This document shows positions 1 to 7,047 of a stretch of DNA of 64,000 nt, in pieces; position 1 is the first letter of the stretch, and each line of letters starts with the position of its first letter. Source of the DNA: Streptomyces shenzhenensis (GTDB lineage Bacteria; Actinomycetota; Actinomycetes; Streptomycetales; Streptomycetaceae); the NCBI RefSeq assembly GCF_021462265.1, contig NZ_JAJONF010000039.1, forward strand, positions 1-64,000. The letters run 5' to 3'. Both the position numbers and the translations under genes were made by a program. The notes beneath the pieces were generated by a model. That model saw nothing but the letters and a program-made list of their open reading frames with translations. It did not search any database and was not told the DNA's origin.

Positions 1-30
1 CGAACACCCCGAACACCCCGAACACCCCGG
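1..30. repeat. Three tandem copies of a 10-bp unit
   Basis: The unit CGAACACCCC occurs three times head to tail at the left edge, so the array may continue outside the window. It lies beyond the terminator of the DLW-39 gene. No function is apparent. Confidence 0.8.
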
Positions 31-40
31 CAACGCAAAA

Positions 41-64
41 CCCCGACCGCTCGTGCGGCCGGGG
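41..64 (-). terminator. Probable terminator of the DLW-39 gene
   Basis: A GC-rich hairpin (CCCCGaCCGC, short loop, GCGGcCGGGG) is followed, on the minus strand, by TTTTGC. It lies 25 bases past the stop codon of the minus-strand DLW-39 gene and looks like a Rho-independent terminator. Confidence 0.65.
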
Positions 65-89
65 TCTCAGTCTCGTCTGTGGTCGGTAC

Positions 90-218
90 TCACGAACCCG
101 TGGGCACGGAGTCAGTCGCCTCCGTCCACAGATCCTGCTCGGCGCGATCCGCCTGGATCTGGCGGTACACGAGGAGCCCGCCGATGGCGGCCAGTGCGAC
201 CAGGAGAAGCTTCTTCAC
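90..218 (-). CDS. DLW-39 family small membrane protein
   Basis: A 42-residue protein starts at a GTG. It has a lysine pair, then a hydrophobic helix (LLLVALAAIGGLLVY, residues 4-18), then a charged tail containing the DLW triplet (about residues 29-31) that gives the family its name. I chose the internal GTG because the conserved protein starts VKKLLLVALAAIGG; the longer frame upstream reads as arginine-rich junk. The family is widespread in streptomycetes near gyrA and has no known biochemical role. One membrane helix with the tail outside the bilayer is likely. Here the gene is about 13 kb from gyrA, which suggests that the intervening accessory region was inserted. Confidence 0.8.
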   Translation of the reverse strand: MKKLLLVALAAIGGLLVYRQIQADRAEQDLWTEATDSVPTGS

Positions 219-569
219 CGCGCGACCTCGTCTCTTCCTTGACGTAGGGGACCTCTGGCGCCCGACTATACACACCGACCGATACCGATCGGTGACCTGG
301 CGTCCGACCCCCAACTCAGGCCCGCCACAAGGCGTTGCACGAGGTCGGACCGCTCCGATCGGAGGGTGATCACACCCCCACGGACGGTGACTTTGCTCCG
401 TATCGACTCATTTCATGGCGCTTTCCTAGGATTTTTCCCCTGCCATGCACCCATCCGTGTGGTGTTCATCAGAACATCAACGCGCCACGAGCCGACGTCC
501 CCCACTTCGCGACCCTCATACACATCATGAGGAAAGTACGCAAATCGCCCAACCCGAAAGTGAGGGGCC
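219..569. other. Gene-free stretch with short palindromes
   Basis: No coding frame is convincing. It holds two perfect palindromes sharing the core CCGATCGG (284-293 ACCGATCGGT and 353-364 CTCCGATCGGAG) and a small hairpin CCTCAT/ATGAGG at 514-532. The minus-strand promoter of the DLW-39 gene and the plus-strand promoter of the DUF6344 gene must lie here. The repeated CCGATCGG core could be a shared operator, but that is inference. Confidence 0.5.
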
Positions 570-911
570 ATGGCCCGGAACTCCAAGGTCATGACGCTGT
601 GGACCGCCATCGTCACCGCCTTCCTCGCGCTGTGCACGGCGCTCGGATTCGTCTCCGCCACCACCGCCGCCGCGGTACCGCAGACCGAGACCCCGCGCAA
701 CAGCACCGGCGACGACCACAGCACGGACCGGGTGATGATCCCGGCACAAAGTCACTGGCTCTGGTCCCACGCCAGGTCCCTGCCGCCCACGATGAAGCAG
801 CGCATCCGGGCCGAGGCCCACGGCAAGACCCCCAGCTGCCGCCACCGCCCCCTGGACACCACCGAGCCGGAAACCCCGGCCGACCCCCCAGCGGCACCGC
901 TGGACTGCTGA
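570..911 (+). CDS. DUF6344 family secreted protein
   Basis: A 113-residue protein. It has a short polar N-terminus and a hydrophobic stretch at about residues 8-35 (TLWTAIVTAFLALCTALGFV) ending in an AAA/V signal-peptidase-like site. The body contains the conserved segment RSLPPTMKQRIRAEAHG. Family resemblance is to the streptomycete-only DUF6344, from memory of that segment. The tail has two cysteines (C88 and C113). The start is the ATG behind a GAGGGG ribosome site. A secreted or membrane-anchored location is likely; the function is unknown. It stands alone, with GntR downstream after a 237-bp gap. Confidence 0.7.
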   Translation: MARNSKVMTLWTAIVTAFLALCTALGFVSATTAAAVPQTETPRNSTGDDHSTDRVMIPAQSHWLWSHARSLPPTMKQRIRAEAHGKTPSCRHRPLDTTEPETPADPPAAPLDC

Positions 912-1043
912 CCCCGCCGGTACAGACGGCTCGGACGCAACGGCGCAAGGGCGACTTGCGTACGTACCAGCGCCTACTGCGACACAGGCCCGTGACCGGG
1001 ATCGATCCGGCCGCGGGTCTCCGCATGCCCGGACATCCCCGCG

Positions 1044-1106
1044 TCCCTGGACGAGCCGTCCGTGGACGAAGCCATCCGTGCACGAAGCCATCCGTGCACG
1101 AAGCGG
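1044..1106. repeat. Four degenerate 15-16-bp tandem repeats
   Basis: Consecutive units close to TCCGTGCACGAAGCCA begin at 1044, 1059, 1075 and 1091; the last three differ by only one to three bases. The array lies in the intergenic space 40 bp upstream of the GntR gene, so it could be an operator array or simple slippage. Confidence 0.7.
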
Positions 1107-1148
1107 CTCGACTCATCAACACCTCTTGAGGAGTCGTAGCCTGATCGT

Positions 1149-1937
1149 GTGCCCAAGGCCTACGAGGAGATCGCCGACGACCTCCGCCGCGCCATCCGAC
1201 GCGGCGAGCTCACACCCGGCGCCCGGCTGCCCTCCGAGGCCGAGCTGGCCCGGCGCCACCGCCGCAGCGTGCCCACGATCCAGAACGCGCTGCGGCTGCT
1301 GAGCGCGGAGGGCCTGATCGACAAGCGGCACGGCAGCGGCACCTTCGTGCGCCGCCCGCGCACCCGCGCGGTCCGCGACAACGAACGGCACCAGTGGGAG
1401 AAGGACCGCGCCCTGATGCCGGAGGCCACCCGGGCCGAGACCGGCGCGACCGAACGCGAGACCGGGCTGGTCATCGACGACCTGGTCTTCTTCGCCCGCT
1501 ACCGCAAGCTGGCCGCGCCCACCGACCTCGCCGACGGGTTCGGCGTGCCCAAGGGCACCGTGCTCCTGGAGCGCACCTACCGGACCCGGCACTCCGCCGA
1601 GACCGCCCCCTTCAGCCTGGTGACCTCCTACCTGGTCCACGACATGATCGCGGCCAACCCGGATCTCCTGGACGAGACCAACGAACCCTGGCCGGGCGGC
1701 ACCCAGAACCAGCTGCGCACCGTCGGCATCGAGGTCGACCGCGTCGAGGAGCGCTTCACCGCCCGTCCGCCGACGCCCGAGGAGGCCCGGGAGCTGGACC
1801 TGCCGGCCGGCACCTCGGTGATCCTGCTGCGCAAGCGGTCGTACGACATCCATGACCGCATCGTGGACATCACCGCCGTCACGCTTCCCGGCGACCGCAC
1901 CGAGCTGCTCTTCACCACACACCTGGAAAGGTGGTGA
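1149..1937 (+). CDS. GntR/HutC-type transcriptional regulator with UTRA domain
   Basis: A 262-residue DNA-binding repressor. Residues about 5-68 are the winged helix (YEEIADDLRRAIRRGELTPG ... SEAELARRHRRSVPTIQNALRLLSAEGLIDKRHGSGTFV). Residues about 95-260 are a UTRA effector-binding domain ending with an LRKRSYD-like strand. The GTG start has no ribosome site; TAGCCT at 1136-1141 lies at -10 distance, so the message is probably leaderless. Its stop overlaps the next start as GTGA, so the downstream glycosyltransferase is translationally coupled to it. The effector is unknown. It may autoregulate through the repeats just upstream. Confidence 0.9.
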   Translation: MPKAYEEIADDLRRAIRRGELTPGARLPSEAELARRHRRSVPTIQNALRLLSAEGLIDKRHGSGTFVRRPRTRAVRDNERHQWEKDRALMPEATRAETGATERETGLVIDDLVFFARYRKLAAPTDLADGFGVPKGTVLLERTYRTRHSAETAPFSLVTSYLVHDMIAANPDLLDETNEPWPGGTQNQLRTVGIEVDRVEERFTARPPTPEEARELDLPAGTSVILLRKRSYDIHDRIVDITAVTLPGDRTELLFTTHLERW

Positions 1938-2695
1938 ACGCTGCCGTGACCCGGCGCATCACCGTCGTCACCGCGGTCCACGCGCCGTCGGCCCGCTTCC
2001 TGCCCGAGGCCTACAAGTCGCTGTGCGAGCAGCGGCTGCCCGACGGGTGGGAGTGGCAGTGGCTGATCCAGGAGGACGGCTGCGGCGACGAGGTCGGCCC
2101 GTACGTCCCCGACGACGCGCGGGTGTCGTTCCGGCAGGGCCGCGCCGGTGGTCCCGGGGTCGCGCGCACCATCGCGCTGGCCCGGGCGGAAGGGTCGTAC
2201 GTCAAGGTCCTGGACGCCGACGACCAGCTCCAGCCGGGTGCGCTGGGCCGTGACCTGGCCGCGCTCGAGGACCGCCCTGACCTCGGCTGGGCCACCTCAC
2301 GAGCCCTGGACCTGCTGCCGGACGGCTCCACGGCCCATTTCCCGGGCGACCCGGAGGAGGGCCCGATCGAGCGCGGGACCGTGCTGGGCCACTGGACGGC
2401 GCACGGCTTCCGCGCGCCGGTCCACCCGGCCACCCTCTTCGTCCGCCGTGAGCTGCTGCTCGCTCTCGGCGGCTGGATGGCGCTGCCCGCCTCCGAGGAC
2501 ACCGGTCTGCTGCTGGCTCTCGACGCCGTGAGCCGGGGCTGGTTCTCGGCGGAGACCGGGCTGCTCTACCGCAAGTGGGCGGGCCAGGTCACCGGCCACC
2601 CCGCCCACACCGACCCGGCGGAACGGGAGGCCCGCATGACGGTCGTGGCGGCCCGGGCACGGGCGCTGGCGGAGCTCGGCTGGCGGTACGGGTGA
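1934..2695 (+). CDS. Family 2 glycosyltransferase
   Basis: About 253 residues with a GT-A fold. The N-terminal strand ITVVTAVHAPSARFLPEAYKSL is followed by the glycine-rich FRQGRAGGPGVARTIALARAEG and the metal/nucleotide-binding VLDADDQL. A later ASEDTGL segment fits the acceptor side. It lacks membrane helices, so it acts in the cytosol. The start could be GTG at 1931, 1934 (GTGA overlap with gntR) or 1946 (best distance from AAAGGTGG). The acceptor and sugar donor cannot be read from sequence. Convergent with the FkbM methyltransferase, 17 bp apart. Confidence 0.85.
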   Translation: MNAAVTRRITVVTAVHAPSARFLPEAYKSLCEQRLPDGWEWQWLIQEDGCGDEVGPYVPDDARVSFRQGRAGGPGVARTIALARAEGSYVKVLDADDQLQPGALGRDLAALEDRPDLGWATSRALDLLPDGSTAHFPGDPEEGPIERGTVLGHWTAHGFRAPVHPATLFVRRELLLALGGWMALPASEDTGLLLALDAVSRGWFSAETGLLYRKWAGQVTGHPAHTDPAEREARMTVVAARARALAELGWRYG

Positions 2696-2712
2696 CGCCT
2701 GCTTCCCATGAC

Positions 2713-3693
2713 CTACAGGGTCGCCGCGTCCACTCGTGAGAACACCAGGTCGCTCTCCTCGGTCACCGGGCGGTCCCAGCGGACCGGGACCACCGGCTCG
2801 CCGTACAGGGCGCGGGGGTAGCTGTCGGCCGCGTAGCTGTTGGCGAGCCGGTAGACGTGGTAACCGGCGTCGGTCATGGTGCGCAGCAGGTCCTCCGCGC
2901 TGTCGCCCAGCTGGGCCATCCGGTCGGGGGTGACCTCGACGGTGATCTCGGCGTCCGGGCGCAGCTTCTCCAGCAGCGGCGCGAGCCCGCGCACCACCGC
3001 GCCCTCGGCGCCCTCCACGTCGATCTTGATGACCCGCGCGGTCTCGATCTCCTCCGGCCGGAGGAGTTCGGGCAGCGGCACGGCCTCGATGTCGAAGCGG
3101 GACTCGGCCGGCCCGTCCCACGGGACGATGCTGTTGGCACCCATGTTGCGGGAGCTGGCGAGCACGAAGGTCAGGGTGCGGTGGGCGTCGGAGACGGCGG
3201 CGTTGACGGCGCGGATGTTCCGGCAGCCGTTGAGGGCGCTCTGCTGTTCGAGGCGGCGGTGGAAGGCGGGGGAGGCCTCGACGGCCACGACCCGGCCCTG
3301 CTCCCCGACCAGCCGGGAGGCGAGGACGCTGAAGACGCCGATGTTGGCGCCGACGTCGACGAAGCAGTCCCCCGGCGCCAGCCGGCCGCGCAGCCAGCGG
3401 GTCATGTGCGGTTCCCACACCCCGAAGAGGTAGAGGTAGCGCTGGATGAGGTCCTGGGTGTCGACCGCGAACCGAGCGCCCCAGCGCGTCTCCACGACCC
3501 GCCGCCGGGGATGGTCGCGCAGGTAGGGGTTGAGCGCGCGGGCGGCGAGGCTCTTGCCCCAGGGGCGCGGGAAGTCGCGGACGTAGCGGCGGCCGAGCGT
3601 GGCCAGGAGTTCGGTGAGTTCGGTGGGGATGGCGAGGGCGGTGGGGGTAGTGGGGGTGGTGGGGATGGTGGGGATGGTGGGGATGGTGCTCAT
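2713..3693 (-). CDS. FkbM family SAM-dependent methyltransferase
   Basis: A 326-residue protein. Residues 1-20 are an unusual IPT/TPT repeat encoded by 9-base tandem repeats. The methyltransferase fold begins near residue 105, with motif I FVDVGANIGVFSVLA, then VVAVEASP, and a later VIKIDVEGAEGAVVRGL typical of the FkbM family. FkbM enzymes O-methylate hydroxyls of natural products, glycans or glycolipids; the substrate here is unknown. It starts 3 bases past the ferredoxin stop, so it is the last gene of an amidohydrolase-ferredoxin-methyltransferase operon. Confidence 0.88.
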   Translation of the reverse strand: MSTIPTIPTIPTTPTTPTALAIPTELTELLATLGRRYVRDFPRPWGKSLAARALNPYLRDHPRRRVVETRWGARFAVDTQDLIQRYLYLFGVWEPHMTRWLRGRLAPGDCFVDVGANIGVFSVLASRLVGEQGRVVAVEASPAFHRRLEQQSALNGCRNIRAVNAAVSDAHRTLTFVLASSRNMGANSIVPWDGPAESRFDIEAVPLPELLRPEEIETARVIKIDVEGAEGAVVRGLAPLLEKLRPDAEITVEVTPDRMAQLGDSAEDLLRTMTDAGYHVYRLANSYAADSYPRALYGEPVVPVRWDRPVTEESDLVFSRVDAATL

Positions 3694-3696
3694 CCG

Positions 3697-3912
3697 CTAG
3701 TCGGTGACCCTTCGGCCGTCGATCCGGATCGCCTGCGACGGGCAGCGCTCGGCGATGTCCCGGATCAGTTCGTCGTCGTCCCCCGGTTCCCCGGAGTCCT
3801 CGCGTCCGGGCAGGACGAAACCGTACCCGTCCTCGAAGCCGAACACAGCGGGTGCCCGGAACGCACACTCACCCGACCCGTAACAGACGTCGGCGTCGAC
3901 GGAGACCTTCAT
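3697..3912 (-). CDS. Ferredoxin, probably [3Fe-4S]
   Basis: 71 residues, starting MKVSVDADVCYGSGECAFRAP. Three cysteines fit the single-cluster actinobacterial pattern: C10, C16 and C57 followed by proline (RCPSQAI). Such ferredoxins pass electrons to cytochrome P450s or Rieske oxygenases. No P450 is encoded in this window, so the partner must lie elsewhere. It is packed between the amidohydrolase (38 bp upstream) and the methyltransferase (3 bp downstream) and is presumably cotranscribed with both. Confidence 0.88.
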   Translation of the reverse strand: MKVSVDADVCYGSGECAFRAPAVFGFEDGYGFVLPGREDSGEPGDDDELIRDIAERCPSQAIRIDGRRVTD

Positions 3913-3950
3913 GGAAGGTCCCCTGCCCAGCGGCGGGCCCGCTGAACCGG

Positions 3951-5162
3951 CTAGGTGAACGGCAGCTCCAGCATCCGGATGGCGTTGCCGCGCAGCAGCT
4001 TGTACGCCACCTCCGGTGCCAGGCCGCCGACGTGCTCCTGGGCCACCCGCTTGGTCTCCGGCCAGGTCGAGTCGACGTGCGGGTAGTCCGTCTCGAAGGT
4101 CGCGTTGTCCACGCCGACCGTCTCGATCGCCTCGATGCCGTGCCGGTCGCGGAAGAAGCAGCAGAAGATCTGCCGGTAGTAGTACGTCGAGGGCGGCTCG
4201 GGGATCAGGTCCTTCACCCCGCCCCAGGCGCGGTGCTCCTCCCAGACGTCGTCGGCGCGCTCCAGGGCGTACGGGATCCAGCCCATCTGGCCCTCGCTGT
4301 ACGCGAGTTTCAGCCGGGGGAACTTCACCAGGACCCCGGAGAAGAGGAAGTCCATCATCGAGGCCATGGCGTTGTTGAAGCTGAGCGAGGCCTGGACGGC
4401 GGGCGGGGCGTCCGGGGAGGCGGCCGGCATCTGGGAGCTCGACCCGATGTGCATGTTGACGACCGTCCCGGTCTCCTCGCAGGCCGCGAAGAACGGGTCC
4501 CAGTAGCCGGAGTGGATCGACGGCAGGCCCAGGTAGGTGGGGATCTCGCTGAAGGTGACCGCGCGGACGCCCCGCTCGGCATTGCGCCGGATCTCGGCGA
4601 CGGCGAGGTCGACGTCCCACAGCGGGATCAGGCACAGCGGGATCAGCCGGCCGCCGCTGTCCCCGCACCACTCCTCGACCATCCAGTCGTTGTAGGCGCG
4701 GACGCAGGCCAGCGCGACCTCCTTGTCCTCGGCCTCGGCGAAGGTCTGCCCGCAGAAGCGGGGGAAGGTGGGGAAGCAGAGGGAGGCCTCGACATGGTTC
4801 ATGTCCATGTCCTCCAGGCGGGCCTTGGGGTCCCAGCAGCCGCGCCGCATCTGTTCCCGGGTGATGCCGTCCAGCGTCATCTCGTCCCTGGAGAAGCCCA
4901 CGGCGGCGATGATCCGCTTGTACGGGAAGAGCAGGCCCTCGTACTCCCACCAGTCGGTGGTCTGGCCCTCGGGGTCGGTGGTGAAGCGGTACTTGCCGCC
5001 GACGTAGGCGAGTTCGCCGATGCCGGCGGTGAAGGGCTTGGGCCCCTTGTCGCGGTACTTGCCCGGCAGCCACTTCTCGAAGAGGTGCGCGGGCTCGATC
5101 ACGTGGTCGTCCACGCTGATGACCCTGGGCAGATCCTGGGTGCCGGTCGCGTTCTCTGCCAT
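3951..5162 (-). CDS. Amidohydrolase family (Amidohydro_2) metal-dependent hydrolase
   Basis: 403 residues with a TIM-barrel amidohydrolase_2 layout. The first metal-site strand is ISVDDHVIEP (about residues 15-24) and the C-terminal acidic site is DNATFETDYPHVDSTWP (about residues 338-354). Family members decarboxylate or hydrolyse aromatic and cyclic acids. I start at the ATG before AENATGT, behind GGGGGTAGGC; the longer frame runs back into low-complexity sequence. A palindrome at 5196-5216, 34 bp upstream, is a likely repressor operator. It heads a minus-strand operon with the ferredoxin and FkbM genes. The substrate is unknown. Confidence 0.88.
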   Translation of the reverse strand: MAENATGTQDLPRVISVDDHVIEPAHLFEKWLPGKYRDKGPKPFTAGIGELAYVGGKYRFTTDPEGQTTDWWEYEGLLFPYKRIIAAVGFSRDEMTLDGITREQMRRGCWDPKARLEDMDMNHVEASLCFPTFPRFCGQTFAEAEDKEVALACVRAYNDWMVEEWCGDSGGRLIPLCLIPLWDVDLAVAEIRRNAERGVRAVTFSEIPTYLGLPSIHSGYWDPFFAACEETGTVVNMHIGSSSQMPAASPDAPPAVQASLSFNNAMASMMDFLFSGVLVKFPRLKLAYSEGQMGWIPYALERADDVWEEHRAWGGVKDLIPEPPSTYYYRQIFCCFFRDRHGIEAIETVGVDNATFETDYPHVDSTWPETKRVAQEHVGGLAPEVAYKLLRGNAIRMLELPFT

Positions 5163-5195
5163 GCCTACCCCCTGCTGCCTGCGGAGTTCCGAATA

Positions 5196-5216
5196 TATCT
5201 GACGGTCCATCAGATA
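5196..5216. promoter_or_regulatory. Palindromic operator upstream of the amidohydrolase operon
   Basis: A 21-bp inverted repeat centred on T5206 has the core CTGACGGTCCATCAG and only one mismatched pair. It sits just upstream of the amidohydrolase start, where a TetR-type repressor would bind. The same core recurs at 5525-5539 before the divergent DoxX gene. Confidence 0.7.
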
Positions 5217-5239
5217 AGCCGTCGCATTCAGGCTAGGCC

Positions 5240-5495
5240 CAGGAGCCAGCACCAGCAAGGCCCGCCACGCTCCTCCCGCTTCCCGGCCCCCCGACCCCTC
5301 GCCTCCCGGCCTCCTGTCCTCCCGCCTCCGCCCTCCCGCCCCGTCCTCCCGCCTCCCGCCTCCCGGCCTTCTCGCCTCTCGCCTCCCGACCTCGCGTCCT
5401 CCGCCTCCCGACCTCGCCACCTCCCCCCTCCCGACCTCCCCACCTCCCGGCCTCCCGGCCTCCCGGCCTCCCGCAGGAGTTCACCCCGCCCTCCC
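5240..5495. repeat. Long polypyrimidine / polypurine tract
   Basis: About 250 bp is almost pure C and T on the plus strand, built from drifting copies of CTCCCGCCTCCCGG-like units. The minus strand is correspondingly G-rich in runs of GGGAGG and GGAGGCGGGAGG. It separates the divergent amidohydrolase and DoxX genes. The open frames across it are low-complexity artefacts. Such tracts can form triplex or G-quadruplex structures. Confidence 0.85.
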
Positions 5496-5522
5496 CCTTG
5501 CGGCGCACGCCGCCTTCCGCTG

Positions 5523-5541
5523 AACTGACGGTCCGTCAGGT
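5523..5541. promoter_or_regulatory. Palindromic operator upstream of the DoxX gene
   Basis: The 15-bp perfect palindrome CTGACGGTCCGTCAG (5525-5539, odd centre at T5532) lies 36 bp before the DoxX start. It matches the amidohydrolase operator in 14 of 15 core positions, so one regulator probably controls both divergent units. Confidence 0.72.
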
Positions 5542-5574
5542 GTCATGTGGGGATCGATCCGGGGAGGGTGCGGG

Positions 5575-6024
5575 ATGCGATCAGCCTTGCTGAGCGGTGC
5601 CGAATGGTTCGCGGTGCTCCGCATCGGGCTCGGCCTGTGGTGGCTGGAGAGCTGGCGGCACAAGGACAAGAAGCAGTGGTTCGGCGGTGGCGGCATCCGG
5701 TGGGCGGCCGGCGTCGCGGAGAAGCACCGCTGGCCGGTGGTCCGGCGGGGCTTCGACACCGTCGTCGCGCCACGTCCCCGGCTGATGGCCTACGTCGTCG
5801 CGTACGCGGAGCTCGCCCTGGGCCTCGGTCTGGTCTCCGGCTTCCTCACGCCGATCGCGCTGGTGGCAGGGTTCCTGCTCAACCTGGTCTACCTGGTCCT
5901 CATGATCCACGACTGGGCGGAACAGGGGCAGAACCTGATGATGGCCCTGATCTCCCTGGTCGGGCTCTTCGCGATGAGCTGGCAGAGCTGGTCGGTGGAC
6001 TCGGCACTGGGACTGTTCGGCTAG
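5575..6024 (+). CDS. DoxX/DoxD-like integral membrane protein
   Basis: 149 residues. Four hydrophobic helices can be seen: roughly residues 8-24 (EWFAVLRIGLGLWWLES), 68-90 (MAYVVAYAELALGLGLVSGF), 92-112 (PIALVAGFLLNLVYLVLM) and 124-142. The DoxX family has small four-helix quinone-related membrane proteins, mostly of unknown function. I prefer the ATG at 5575, behind GGGAGGG, over the ATG at 5545. Shared operators tie it to the divergent amidohydrolase/ferredoxin operon. A redox link with the ferredoxin is possible but unproven. Confidence 0.82.
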   Translation: MRSALLSGAEWFAVLRIGLGLWWLESWRHKDKKQWFGGGGIRWAAGVAEKHRWPVVRRGFDTVVAPRPRLMAYVVAYAELALGLGLVSGFLTPIALVAGFLLNLVYLVLMIHDWAEQGQNLMMALISLVGLFAMSWQSWSVDSALGLFG

Positions 6025-6035
6025 GGAGGCCCCGA

Positions 6036-6130
6036 TGGAACGCCCCCGCAGGGGCGCTGGGGGTACCCCCGGCCGAAGGCTGGGGGAGGAACTGCGCGGC
6101 CAGCCTCCACGCACCCGCGGCGACACTCGA
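6036..6130. repeat. Dispersed streptomycete intergenic repeat (REP/MITE-like)
   Basis: This spacer has the composition of short palindromic repeats scattered in Streptomyces genomes: CCCCCGCAGGGGCGCTGGGGG, then GGTACCCCCGG, GAAGGCTGGGGGAG and GAACTGCGCGGCCAGCC. It contains inverted arms (CCCCCG...CTGGGGG). It has no coding frame of its own. Identification rests on recall of similar genomic motifs, not on a search. Confidence 0.5.
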
Positions 6131-6163
6131 CCGCATCACGGCGCTCCCGACGAGGAGGCACAG

Positions 6164-6703
6164 ATGACGACCGACCCCTCGAACTCCCCCTCCCGTTCCT
6201 CTGCTTCCTCTGCGGCCGACTCCTCCTCGGCGGACACCCTGAGAAAGCTGCACTCGGCGCGCGCCCACAGCGCGTACGAGCGTGCGGTGGCCGCCTGTCG
6301 CCACGCCGGGATCGACCCCGACGCGGCGCAGACCGTCCCGACGAGTCCGGTGGGCCGGGCCGCGAACGCGCTCCGGCTGTCGGCTCAGTCCCTCAGCGCC
6401 CTGGCCGGCACCGCGCCCGACCCGGCGGCGGACGCCCGCTGCGCCCGCAACGCCGCCGCCACCGCTGCGCTGGCCGCGCAGGTGGCGACGCAGGTGGCCA
6501 CGCACACGCCCGCACAGGTGACCGGCTCAAAGGACGACCGCGCCGTAACCGCGACGGCCCTGCACGCCGCCCTCACCGCGTCCCAGGCGGCCGCGAAGGC
6601 GGCCGGCGGCACGGCGGCGGGACAGGACACGGCGCTGAACGCGATCGCCGACGACGCGGAGGAACGCGCGGTCGAGGCGGCACGGGCGGCGGGCTGGATG
6701 TGA
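6164..6703 (+). CDS. Hypothetical alanine-rich protein
   Basis: 179 residues. The N-terminal 25 are serine-rich and probably disordered (SNSPSRSSASSAADSSSAD). The rest is strongly alanine-rich and helical (AATAALAAQVATQV, ALTASQAAAKAAGG), with no signal peptide or membrane helix. The ATG follows a good GAGGAGG site; the longer frame upstream is repeat sequence. I recognise no family. A perfect 22-bp hairpin follows the gene directly. Confidence 0.7.
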   Translation: MTTDPSNSPSRSSASSAADSSSADTLRKLHSARAHSAYERAVAACRHAGIDPDAAQTVPTSPVGRAANALRLSAQSLSALAGTAPDPAADARCARNAAATAALAAQVATQVATHTPAQVTGSKDDRAVTATALHAALTASQAAAKAAGGTAAGQDTALNAIADDAEERAVEAARAAGWM

Positions 6704-6704
6704 T

Positions 6705-6760
6705 CCGTGCCGTTCGGCACCGGTCCCTCCCCACGTGGGGACCGGTGCCGAACGGCACGG
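6705..6760 (+). terminator. Perfect 22-bp inverted repeat, probable terminator
   Basis: Arms at 6705-6726 and 6739-6760 are perfectly complementary, with a 12-base loop that itself contains CCACGTGG. It begins two bases after the stop of the alanine-rich gene. There is no T-run, as is common for streptomycete terminators. Confidence 0.75.
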
Positions 6761-7047
6761 AAGGTGTCGGACCGCGCACTGAGCCCGCAGGCCCGCTCGG
6801 TAAGCGGAGGCAGCTCGCGTCATACGGCCACTCCGGCGGAAGGACGCCGGTCGAAGGTGACCGAGAACGTGCGGTGCCGTGAGCTGTCTCTGCCAATGCT
6901 GAGCTGGTCGGCCGGTCGGGGCGAGACCCGATCACCGCGTTGCTGCGGCGAAATCCTGCCAGCCGAGCAGCCCGTCTGAGGAGGGCCGGACGTCCGGTTC
7001 AGAGCTTCGCCGCAGGTCAGCCGTATAAGGTGAGTTTTCCGGTCCGG
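6761..7047. other. Upstream region of the STAND/WD40 gene
   Basis: No gene is evident. The region must hold the promoter of the large STAND gene. The start of that gene is uncertain: alternatives in the same frame include GTG 7030 and TTG 7084, and the open frame extends to 6940. Confidence 0.5.

Noticed and set aside
1044..1106. CRISPR-like array
   Set aside because: Units are directly adjacent with no spacers.
335..1129. 264-codon plus-strand frame covering the DUF6344 gene
   Set aside because: Arg/His/Pro-rich frame shift of the real 570-911 gene and the repeats after it.
2297..3868. Large minus-strand frame of 523 codons overlapping FkbM and GT2
   Set aside because: It is the antisense/alternate-frame shadow of two real genes, very rich in Arg and Pro, with no domain.
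5240..5495. CRISPR-like array
   Set aside because: No regular repeat-spacer pattern; it is a drifting pyrimidine tract.
3852..5528. Long plus-strand frame opposite the amidohydrolase
   Set aside because: It lies antisense to a well-supported gene; its composition reflects the complementary strand.
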